From positions 411,820 to 475,819 of the forward strand of contig NZ_VKOG01000003.1 of the NCBI RefSeq assembly GCF_007474545.1: a stretch of 64,000 bases of DNA, written 5' to 3'. Positions 57,660 through 64,000 of this stretch are shown one piece after another (the stretch's first letter is position 1; every line of letters begins with the position of its first letter). The notes beneath the pieces are model-generated. The model ran no database searches and was not told the DNA's origin. It saw only the letters and a list, made by a program, of their open reading frames with translations. Origin of the DNA: Chryseobacterium binzhouense (GTDB lineage: Bacteria > Bacteroidota > Bacteroidia > Flavobacteriales > Weeksellaceae). The translations under genes were made by a program, and so were the position numbers.

Positions 57660-59180
57660 TTACGTTCCAAAGAAAAGCTTTCTTTTATTAAGTTCCAGAA
57701 AAACATTTCCCAATTCCTGAATTACGTTGCTTGGCTGCATAGATTCTTTTGAATATTTTTCAGCAGCGAAATCTGCGCTTTTACCATGAAGCCAGACTCC
57801 TAAAACAGCCGCTTCTTCGGAAGAATATTTTTGAGCCAAAAGTGAAGTAATAATACCTGTAAGAATATCTCCGCTGCCGCCTTTTGCCAAACCAGAATTT
57901 CCGGTAATATTATAATAAACCCTTCCTTCCGGCGTAATAATCTGGGTGTGATGATCTTTCAGAACTATAATAATTTTCAACTCAGAGGCTTTCTTCCGGG
58001 CTAAACTTAATCTTTCAAATGAATTTTTCGTATTGCCAAAAAGTCTTTCAAATTCTTTCGGATGCGGCGTGATGATTGATTTTTCAGGAATCAGATCCAA
58101 ACGATTTTTTTCCTTTGAAATAATATTCAATGCATCTGCATCCAACACCAGAGGAGAATGATAACTTTCAAGAAATATCAAAAGAGATTTTTCCGTAGCA
58201 TCTTCAGTTCCTAGACCGGGACCAATTCCATAAACCGTATTTTCCTGTATTTCAATCCGGGAAATAACTTTTTCACCACCATTGATAAACATAGCTTCCG
58301 GACAGCTCGTCTGTAATATATCATAACCGCAATCCGGAGCTAAAACAAATGTAAGTCCGGAACCTGCATTTAAAGCTGATTTTACGGCTAAAACAACCGC
58401 TCCCATTTTACCATAACTTCCTCCTGCAATGACGGATTTACCATAATTTCCTTTATGGGAAAAATGATTTCTCGGTTTAAATATTTTTGTGATCAATTCA
58501 TCATCTATCACAAAATTATCACTTTGAGTGGTCTCCAGAAACTTCTGATCCAGTTTTATATCCAAAACAACCACTTTTCCTGCATAAGAACCAGTTTCAG
58601 GATGCAAAAAAGATTTTTTCCAGCATTGAAATGTCAATGTAACATCAGCTTTAAAAATAATATCATCCGTATCATTCATTTGATCTGCAAACATTCCGGA
58701 CGGAATATCTACCGATATTTTAGGATTTTTCTTTTTGTTTAAATTTTCGACAAGTTTTTGATTTCTGCCATCCAGCTTTCTTGACAGTCCGATCCCGAAA
58801 AGTGCATCAATTATGACTGTATTTTCGTCATACCTTAATCTCTCTATTTCAACAAAATCTCGTAAAGAAATCCCTGAAATTTCTTTCAGTCTTTTAAAGT
58901 TGATCAATGTCTCATTTGAAAAGCTTTGATTTTGCCTGTCAAAAAAAACGTCTACATCAAAACCTTTCAAATAAAGCATTCTTGCAATTGCAAATCCATC
59001 ACCGCCATTATTGCCATTGCCGCAGAAAACATAGAATTTTGCACAATGCTTTGCATTTTGTTCTATCCACTCCACACAGCCTGCAGCGGCTCTTTCCATT
59101 AAATTAACTGATGAAACAGGCTCGTTTTCTATGGTAAAATGATCTGCTAATCTGATTTTGTCAGTAGTAAAAATTTTCAC
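57660..59180 (-). CDS. nnr: Bifunctional NAD(P)H-hydrate epimerase/dehydratase
   Basis: A 506-residue metabolite-repair enzyme. The N-terminal YjeF_N domain (about 1-215) epimerises NAD(P)HX, with FYVFCGNGNNGGDGFAIARM. The C-terminal YjeF_C domain (about 225-500) performs ADP- or ATP-dependent dehydration, with ITPHPKEFERLFG and the anion-hole motif GNSGLAKGGSGDILTGII. The start codon is GTG at 59180 (MKIFTTDKIRLAD). Both domains are full length. Confidence 0.95.
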   Translation of the reverse strand: MKIFTTDKIRLADHFTIENEPVSSVNLMERAAAGCVEWIEQNAKHCAKFYVFCGNGNNGGDGFAIARMLYLKGFDVDVFFDRQNQSFSNETLINFKRLKEISGISLRDFVEIERLRYDENTVIIDALFGIGLSRKLDGRNQKLVENLNKKKNPKISVDIPSGMFADQMNDTDDIIFKADVTLTFQCWKKSFLHPETGSYAGKVVVLDIKLDQKFLETTQSDNFVIDDELITKIFKPRNHFSHKGNYGKSVIAGGSYGKMGAVVLAVKSALNAGSGLTFVLAPDCGYDILQTSCPEAMFINGGEKVISRIEIQENTVYGIGPGLGTEDATEKSLLIFLESYHSPLVLDADALNIISKEKNRLDLIPEKSIITPHPKEFERLFGNTKNSFERLSLARKKASELKIIIVLKDHHTQIITPEGRVYYNITGNSGLAKGGSGDILTGIITSLLAQKYSSEEAAVLGVWLHGKSADFAAEKYSKESMQPSNVIQELGNVFLELNKRKLFFGT

Positions 59181-59279
59181 GGGATTCGTTTTTAATAAAT
59201 TTAACTATAAATGTTTAAAAACACTAAATCATTAATGCAAAAAAATACCCAAACAAGATTATATTATTATTTTAATTGA

Positions 59280-59287
59280 TATTTTTG
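59280..59287 (+). promoter_or_regulatory. -7 promoter box of mscL
   Basis: TATTTTTG, 24 bases before the ATG at 59312; it falls inside the longer reading frame and argues for the shorter start. Confidence 0.5.
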
Positions 59288-59311
59288 TTTAAACAATTAA
59301 AAAAAACAATT

Positions 59312-59755
59312 ATGGGATTTGTAAAAGAATTTAAAGAATTTGCTATCAAAGGAAATGCGTTTGATCTTGCGGTAGGTGTAATTATCGGCGGGGCTTTTGG
59401 AAAAATCGTAACCAGTGTTATTGATGATTTAATCATGCCTATAGTAGCAGCAATAGCCGGAAAACCAGATTTTAGCAGTATTTATTTCGCAATGGGTAAA
59501 GGCTCCGAAAATATACCTGCAGGATCCACACTAGCCAAAGCAAAAGAGATTGCTCCTGATGCTGCTATCTTTGCGTATGGAAATTTCATTACCGTAGCAA
59601 TTAATTTTCTACTTCTTGCACTCGTTGTTTTCATACTTGTAAAAACAATCAATAAAATAAGAAAAGCCGAAGCTGAAACACCGGCCGAACCTGCTGCACC
59701 TACAGCTACAGAACAATTACTTGCAGAAATTCGTGATGAATTAAAGAAAAAATAG
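59312..59755 (+). CDS. mscL: Large-conductance mechanosensitive channel
   Basis: A 147-residue inner-membrane channel opened by membrane tension during osmotic downshock. The start MGFVKEFKEFAIKGNAFDLA is the conserved N-terminal helix. The pore-lining TM1 contains AVGVIIGGAFGKIVTSVIDD, and TM2 is AINFLLLALVVFILVKTIN. A short cytoplasmic helix at the C-terminus is rich in Ala/Glu/Lys. The periplasmic loop is typical in size. The upstream extension of the frame is not needed and covers the promoter box. Confidence 0.95.
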   Translation: MGFVKEFKEFAIKGNAFDLAVGVIIGGAFGKIVTSVIDDLIMPIVAAIAGKPDFSSIYFAMGKGSENIPAGSTLAKAKEIAPDAAIFAYGNFITVAINFLLLALVVFILVKTINKIRKAEAETPAEPAAPTATEQLLAEIRDELKKK

Positions 59756-59766
59756 ATACTATAATT

Positions 59767-59806
59767 AAAAAATCCGCCATAATTTTACAATTATGGCGGA
59801 TTTTAT
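59767..59806. terminator. Bidirectional terminator between mscL and the dehydrogenase gene
   Basis: A 16-bp perfect stem (59769-59784 with 59789-59804) with a TTAC loop has T/A runs on both sides. Confidence 0.9.
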
Positions 59807-59812
59807 TTTGTA

Positions 59813-60769
59813 TTACATTTGCAAAATACTGGAAATCTGATCGGCTAAAGAAAGTCCGATTCTATCTTGAGCCTCAAGTGTTGAAGCACCTGTATGAGGT
59901 GTCACGGAAATTTTCGGATGAGAAATGATTTGTTTAGAAGGTGTAGGTTCGTTAATGAAAACATCCAATCCTGCAAATCTTACTTTACCTGAATCTAAAG
60001 CTTCTAATAATGCCTCTTCATCTATCACTCCACCTCTTGAACAATTGATAATCGAAACACCATCTTTCATCATATCAAATTCATTTTTAGAAATCATATA
60101 ACCGTTTTTCTGAGCAGGTACATGAAGCGTTATAAAGTCCGCATGCTTCAATACATCCTGTAAAGGTTCCGTCTCAATATCTACATTAATATACTGATTA
60201 TTATAAAAAGTTACTTTTATGCTGGCTTTTCCGATCATGTTATCGGCAGCAATCACTCTCATGCCCAATCCTAATGCTATTTTTGCTACTTCCTGACCGA
60301 TTCTTCCCATTCCGATAATCCCAATTGTTTTACCCTTCAGTTCGATTCCCGCAGCATAGGATTTTTTCAGTGATGCAAATTCTGTATCTCCTACCAAAGG
60401 CATTTTTCTGTTAGAATCCTGTAAAAATCTTGCTCCGGAAAACAGATGTGCAAAAACAAGCTCGGCGACCGATTCTGAAGATGCAGCAGGCGTATTGATG
60501 ACATGGATTCCTTTTTCTCTTGCATAATCTACATCAATATTATCCATTCCAACTCCGCCACGTCCAATGATTTCTAAAGAAGGGCAATTGTCTATAATAT
60601 CTTTTCTTACCTGAGTGGCACTTCTTACTAAAAGAGTACGGATCTTATTTTCATTAATATAATTTAAAAGAAACTCTTGTGGAACTTTTTGAGTGATTAC
60701 TTCAAATCCTTTTTCAGTTAGTGCATCTATTCCTGACTGATCTAAACCGTCATTTGCCAAAACCTTCAT
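59813..60769 (-). CDS. serA: D-2-hydroxyacid dehydrogenase, likely 3-phosphoglycerate dehydrogenase
   Basis: A 318-residue NAD-dependent dehydrogenase of the D-isomer-specific family, probably the first serine-synthesis enzyme. The Rossmann motif is GMGRIGQEVAKIALGLG. Catalytic residues lie in INCSRGGVIDE (Arg) and the C-terminal TPHTGAST (His), with a Glu between. The protein has no C-terminal ACT domain, as is common for this form, so feedback control by serine is not expected from the sequence. The ATG at 60769 is chosen because MKVLANDGLDQSG begins the fold; the longer frame adds 12 unrelated residues. Confidence 0.82.
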   Translation of the reverse strand: MKVLANDGLDQSGIDALTEKGFEVITQKVPQEFLLNYINENKIRTLLVRSATQVRKDIIDNCPSLEIIGRGGVGMDNIDVDYAREKGIHVINTPAASSESVAELVFAHLFSGARFLQDSNRKMPLVGDTEFASLKKSYAAGIELKGKTIGIIGMGRIGQEVAKIALGLGMRVIAADNMIGKASIKVTFYNNQYINVDIETEPLQDVLKHADFITLHVPAQKNGYMISKNEFDMMKDGVSIINCSRGGVIDEEALLEALDSGKVRFAGLDVFINEPTPSKQIISHPKISVTPHTGASTLEAQDRIGLSLADQISSILQM

Positions 60770-60860
60770 AAATAAAATATCTTGTTTAAAAGTTGAAAAA
60801 TTCAAAAATTAATATAAAGTAAAATTCTTTAAATGAATCTTCAAATCTTTTTAATTTTGT

Positions 60861-61262
60861 TTAATCTTTAAAAACCTCAATGGTTACTTGCTTCTCAACC
60901 AAATCTGTAAATTTTCCTTTGTATCGTGTTGCTCTTACGAGATGATTATCAATCCAGTGATAGTTTCCGCCTCTTGGCTTCCCGCACAAAACACTGTGAT
61001 ATTTAAAGCCGTGCTTATCAAGCCAGTCAATAGTTATTTGTTTTAAGTTTTCTGTCCGTGAGGTAAAAAAGCAAATTTGATGACCTTCGTCATACCACTT
61101 ATTAATAGTTTCGAGAGCATCGTAATATGGTTCGCAGGTAACCATTCTTTCCGGCTCTTCATTGGGTACATCGTCCGTAATTGTTCCGTCTATGTCAATG
61201 AGATAATTTTTAATTCCGTCTTTCAGAATTGGACTGATGTGCTCAATATATTCTAATTCCAT
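60861..61262 (-). CDS. HAD-superfamily-like small protein
   Basis: A 133-residue cytoplasmic protein. LIDIDGTITDD near residue 25 is the HAD nucleophile motif (DxDGT), and ICFFTSRTENLK is motif II. The later KPRGGNYHWIDNHL region supplies a basic residue and a possible acidic motif. It is shorter than most HAD phosphatases and lacks a cap domain. The ATG at 61262 (MELEYIEHI) is preferred over one seven codons upstream. The substrate is unknown. Confidence 0.68.
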   Translation of the reverse strand: MELEYIEHISPILKDGIKNYLIDIDGTITDDVPNEEPERMVTCEPYYDALETINKWYDEGHQICFFTSRTENLKQITIDWLDKHGFKYHSVLCGKPRGGNYHWIDNHLVRATRYKGKFTDLVEKQVTIEVFKD

Positions 61263-61487
61263 CGTTGTAATTTTAAAGCGCAAAGTTACGTTTTAGGATT
61301 CAAACAACTTTATTAATTGCTGTTTATGTTAAAAATTTAACGTAAAAAGCAATTAAAAGATAATAATGATGAATATTTTATTGCATTTTTCACAATTAAG
61401 CTTATTTTTTTCATCTTTATATAAAATAATATTTTCACAAATCATAAAAAAACTAAACATTTATTTTACAAAATCATGTATTAAGCC

Positions 61488-61495
61488 TAAATTTG
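61488..61495 (+). promoter_or_regulatory. -7 box immediately before idi
   Basis: TAAATTTG (TAnnTTTG) ends 5 bases before the ATG at 61501, so the transcript should be leaderless. It also shows that the 45-codon upstream extension is not translated. Confidence 0.55.
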
Positions 61496-61500
61496 TAGGA

Positions 61501-62010
61501 ATGGAAGAAATGGTAGTATTAGTAAACGCAAACGATGAAGTTTTAGGACTTATGGAAAAGCAGCAGGCACATATTAATGGTTTGCTTCATCGTGCATTTT
61601 CGGTATTTTTATTTAACGAAAAGGGCGAAATGCTTTTACAGAAACGTGCTGCCGGAAAATATCATTCACCTTTGAGATGGACAAATGCGGTATGTTCCCA
61701 TCCAAGAGCCGGAGAAAGCTATCTGGAAGGTGCCAAAAGAAGACTGAAAGAAGAGTTGGGAATTGATGCAGATATTTCGCAAAAATTTCAATTTATTTAC
61801 AAAGCTGATGTCGGAAACGGATTATGGGAGCATGAACTTGATCATGTTTTTACAGGAATTTACTGTGCTGATTTTAATCTTAACAAAGCTGAAGTAGAAG
61901 AAGTGCGCTACATCTCATTAGAAAACTTAGATAAAGAAATTGCAGAAACTCCTGAGCATTTTACAGAATGGTTTAAAATAATTCTTCAGGAATATAAATA
62001 TCATTTTTAA
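61501..62010 (+). CDS. idi: Isopentenyl-diphosphate delta-isomerase, type I
   Basis: A 169-residue NUDIX-related isomerase that converts isopentenyl to dimethylallyl diphosphate for isoprenoid synthesis. HRAFSVFLFNEKGEMLLQKR, the catalytic Cys region TNAVCSHPRAGE, and ELGIDADI identify it. EHELDHVF carries the catalytic Glu pair. The ATG at 61501 gives the usual length and follows a promoter box by 5 bases. The longer upstream frame is AT-rich and unlike the family. Confidence 0.92.
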   Translation: MEEMVVLVNANDEVLGLMEKQQAHINGLLHRAFSVFLFNEKGEMLLQKRAAGKYHSPLRWTNAVCSHPRAGESYLEGAKRRLKEELGIDADISQKFQFIYKADVGNGLWEHELDHVFTGIYCADFNLNKAEVEEVRYISLENLDKEIAETPEHFTEWFKIILQEYKYHF

Positions 62011-62016
62011 AAACAC

Positions 62017-62493
62017 ATGAAAAAATTATTTTTATTAATCACTTTTTTATACAACATTGCTTCATTTTCACAAAAAATAAAAACTGAACTTTACGATAGT
62101 GAAAATTATTCTATAGAAACTCCTGACACATGGAAACTGACTAATGATGAGGGAATTATAAATATTTTTCCTACAAGTCAGATTGGAGCAATTACCATTT
62201 CCGAATACCATGATCTGGATTTACCAAAGACAGAGGTGAAAAAATTTATTCTCGCATTGTATCAATCTGAGGATGATGAAAAAAAAGTAAAAAATACCGG
62301 CAATAAAAAAGGGTTTACAGAATATCAGTATGAATATTTAGATGAAAAAGAAAAAATCTTCTGGGTTACAAAAGTCTATCAGAAAAATAAGGAACTGTAC
62401 CTTATAACCATCAATTGCCAACAAAAACACTGGAACGGAAATTACATGAAGCTTTTTAACGAGGCTTTTGAAAGTTTTAAAATAAAAAAATAA
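62017..62493 (+). CDS. Small secreted protein of unknown function
   Basis: A 158-residue protein with signal peptide [19 protein letters not shown]. The mature part begins with [19 protein letters not shown], a PsbP/DUF3805-like opening (Y-S-x-x-x-P-x-x-W), and continues with mixed strands and a C-terminal helix [13 protein letters not shown]. It starts 6 bases after idi and ends 10 bases before gcvT, so the three genes share a transcript. No function can be assigned. Confidence 0.7.
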   Translation: MKKLFLLITFLYNIASFSQKIKTELYDSENYSIETPDTWKLTNDEGIINIFPTSQIGAITISEYHDLDLPKTEVKKFILALYQSEDDEKKVKNTGNKKGFTEYQYEYLDEKEKIFWVTKVYQKNKELYLITINCQQKHWNGNYMKLFNEAFESFKIKK

Positions 62494-62503
62494 ATATTTA
62501 CAT

Positions 62504-63580
62504 ATGAAAAAAACAGCTTTATATGATAAGCACGTTTCTTTGGGAGCGAAAATAGTACCTTTTGCAGGTTTTGAGATGCCTGTACAATATTCTGGAGTAA
62601 CAGAAGAACACTTTGCCGTAAGAGAAAAAGCAGGATTATTTGACGTTTCCCACATGGGACAGTTTTTTATTGAAGGAGCTGGTGCAAAAGATCTTTTGCA
62701 GTATGTAACCACCAATAATATAAATGTTCTTGAAAACGGAAAAGCTCAATACTCTTGTCTTCCGAACGAAAACGGAGGTATTGTGGATGATCTTATCGTT
62801 TACAAAATGGATGATGAAAAATACTTTGTTGTAGTAAATGCTTCCAACATTGATAAAGATTGGGATCACATTTCAAAATTCAACACTTTTGGTGCTGTAA
62901 TGACCAATGCTTCAGATGAAATGTCTCTGTTAGCAGTTCAGGGACCGAAAGCCACTGAAATTTTGCAGAAATTAACTGAAACAAATCTTTCTGAAATTCC
63001 ATACTACAATTTTACTGTTGGTTCTGTTGCCGGCGTAAATGATGTAATTATCTCAAATACAGGATACACAGGAAGTGGCGGTTTTGAAATTTATTTTAAA
63101 AACGAATCAGCAGAAAAACTGTGGGATGCTATTATAGAAGCAGGATCTGAAGAGGGAATTATACCATGCGGATTAGCGGCAAGAGATACTTTAAGGCTTG
63201 AAAAAGGTTTTTGTCTATATGGAAATGACATTGATGATACAACTTCGCCAATTGAAGCAGGATTAGGATGGATTACTAAATTTGACAAAGATTTTATATC
63301 AAAAGAAACTTTTGCTAAACAAAAAGAAGAAGGAATAAACAGAAAACTTGTAGGTTTTGAATTAACTGACAAAGGTGTTCCAAGACATGATTACCCTGTT
63401 GTAGATGCAGAAGGGAATATAATCGGAAAAGTAACTTCCGGTACACAATCTCCAATGAAAAAGATTGGTTTAGGGATTGCTTATGTGGATAAACCTCACT
63501 TTAAGATAGGATCTGAAATATTTATTCAGGTAAGAAACAAAAACATTCCAGCAAAAGTTGTTAAAATGCCGTTTGTTTAG
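62504..63580 (+). CDS. gcvT: Glycine cleavage system T protein (aminomethyltransferase)
   Basis: A 358-residue folate-dependent enzyme that releases ammonia from the H-protein-bound aminomethyl group and forms 5,10-methylene-tetrahydrofolate. The N-terminal start [20 protein letters not shown] and FEMPVQYSG are conserved. [43 protein letters not shown] and the C-terminal [14 protein letters not shown] match GcvT. It follows the small secreted protein by 10 bases and ends in a terminator; gcvP and gcvH are not adjacent. Confidence 0.96.
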   Translation: MKKTALYDKHVSLGAKIVPFAGFEMPVQYSGVTEEHFAVREKAGLFDVSHMGQFFIEGAGAKDLLQYVTTNNINVLENGKAQYSCLPNENGGIVDDLIVYKMDDEKYFVVVNASNIDKDWDHISKFNTFGAVMTNASDEMSLLAVQGPKATEILQKLTETNLSEIPYYNFTVGSVAGVNDVIISNTGYTGSGGFEIYFKNESAEKLWDAIIEAGSEEGIIPCGLAARDTLRLEKGFCLYGNDIDDTTSPIEAGLGWITKFDKDFISKETFAKQKEEGINRKLVGFELTDKGVPRHDYPVVDAEGNIIGKVTSGTQSPMKKIGLGIAYVDKPHFKIGSEIFIQVRNKNIPAKVVKMPFV

Positions 63581-63606
63581 GAATTTATTTTTTCTATTAT
63601 ATATAA

Positions 63607-63639
63607 ACAACCGCTTTGTCATCAAGGCGGTTTTTTTGG
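63607..63639 (+). terminator. Intrinsic terminator of gcvT
   Basis: A 10-bp stem (63609-63618 with 63623-63632, one T-G pair) with a 4-base loop is followed by seven T. Confidence 0.85.
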
Positions 63640-63878
63640 GGATTAATACTGTTTTTGAGTGTTTATACTACTTGACTAAAGAATGTAATTTCAGATAAAT
63701 CTTAGCTACAGAAAACGTCCAATAATATATTACTTAATCTCATTCTGATTAAAAGGCTCGTATAAATTTTAAATTAGCTTCTTAAACTTCACTAAATCTT
63801 GGTTTAAACTTTTGGAAGATTTGTCCGTTTCCGGCAGTATCCTGCTGTTTTAAACAGTTTTGAACAGGATAATAGAAC

Positions 63879-63920
63879 AAAGAAGAAGGAAAAGAGAAGG
63901 AAAGAAGGAAGAAAAAGGGC
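63879..63920 (+). repeat. Polypurine tract
   Basis: About 40 bases of almost only A and G, built of GAAGGAA/AAAGAAGG-like units; it lies just beyond the rRNA operon terminator. Confidence 0.6.
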
Positions 63921-63921
63921 A

Positions 63922-63954
63922 TAAAAAAACCTCATACATTTGTGTATGAGGTTT
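63922..63954 (-). terminator. Terminator of the rRNA operon
   Basis: A 12-bp perfect stem AAACCTCATACA/TGTATGAGGTTT with a 4-base loop and a T run on the minus strand lies just past the 3' end of 5S rRNA. Confidence 0.9.
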
Positions 63955-63963
63955 GAATAAAAA

Positions 63964-64000
63964 CTGGCGGCGACCTACTCTCCCGCTTGTCGCAGTACCA
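63964..64000 (-). rRNA. rrf: 5S rRNA, 3' end (truncated by window edge)
   Basis: The reverse complement reads TGGTACTGCGACAAGCGG then GAGAGTAGGTCGCCGCCAG, the conserved 3' part of Bacteroidota 5S rRNA. The rest of the rRNA operon lies beyond the right edge. Confidence 0.92.

Larger units (their letters stand above)
63581..63960. other. Intergenic region between gcvT and the rRNA operon
   Basis: Contains the gcvT terminator, an AT-rich stretch with the palindrome CTGTTTTAAACAG near 63845, a polypurine tract (63879-63920) and the 5S terminator. No open reading frame of useful length is visible. Confidence 0.55.

Noticed and set aside
61366-61500. N-terminal extension of idi
   Set aside because: The stretch contains the promoter box, is AT-rich and does not match the family; the ATG at 61501 gives the usual length.
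62494-62503. Glycine riboswitch before gcvT
   Set aside because: Only 10 bases separate gcvT from the preceding gene, and no tandem-aptamer structure is visible upstream of idi either.
1-64000. CRISPR array, IS element or prophage
   Set aside because: No regularly spaced direct repeats, transposase, integrase or phage structural gene was found on either strand.

Overview
This is a low-GC window from a Bacteroidota chromosome, most likely Chryseobacterium or a close relative (Flavobacteriia, Weeksellaceae). The evidence is the promoter form TTG-N17..20-TAnnTTTG with few recognisable Shine-Dalgarno sequences, a gliding-motility lipoprotein (GldD), a type IX secretion C-terminal domain, many MKK...AQ signal peptides and SC lipoboxes, and a class A (subclass A2-like) beta-lactamase of the kind chromosomal in this genus. 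No IS element, prophage or CRISPR array is visible, and the region reads as mostly core chromosome with a few accessory genes.

Layout. 1-9129: 5' part of polA, a periplasmic PPIase, a PfkB sugar kinase, gldD-mutY, an M13 peptidase, an orphan Imm22-like gene convergent with a CLC chloride/proton antiporter. 9305-17334: an E2 acyltransferase, SAM hydroxide adenosyltransferase, phoH, a small outer-membrane protein, a divergent NUDIX/SRPBCC pair, and an anmK-lptC-FadL-like envelope cluster. 17582-23640: holB-like gene, then a TetR-TolC-EmrA-EmrB efflux operon. 23753-27846: tRNA-Gln, menE, arfB, an outer-membrane protein, a bacterial deoxyhypusine-synthase homologue and comF. 27889-30377: an ECF sigma / anti-sigma / CnrX-Spy-like sensor operon running into a di-haem cytochrome c peroxidase. 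30507-37435: upp, der, a haem-binding/DCC pair, a secreted alpha-amylase, and DUF4290-murA. 37558-46177: NIL-domain protein, M16 peptidase, LolA-like protein, T9SS cargo, trigger factor, ychF. 46277-55837: a solitary OLD-like AAA/TOPRIM nuclease, ferritin, methyltransferase, GH5 glucanase, class A beta-lactamase, hbd and a polytopic membrane protein. 55875-63580: small acidic, META and DUF3298 proteins, nnr, mscL, a serA-like dehydrogenase, a HAD-like protein, idi and gcvT. The right edge enters the 3' end of a 5S rRNA on the minus strand, so an rRNA operon lies beyond it.

Functional themes are envelope maintenance (LptC, AnmK, MurA, PPIase, FadL-like porin, GldD), cell-wall antibiotic resistance (class A beta-lactamase, a MurA with Asp in place of the catalytic Cys, MFS efflux), secreted polysaccharide hydrolases (GH13, GH5), metal/redox/haem stress (CnrYXH-like regulator with cytochrome c peroxidase, ferritin, haem-binding/DCC pair) and housekeeping. 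The best candidate for an unusual system is the solitary AAA/TOPRIM nuclease at 46277-48247. The sigma/anti-sigma/sensor/peroxidase module and the deoxyhypusine-synthase-like gene without a known substrate come next.
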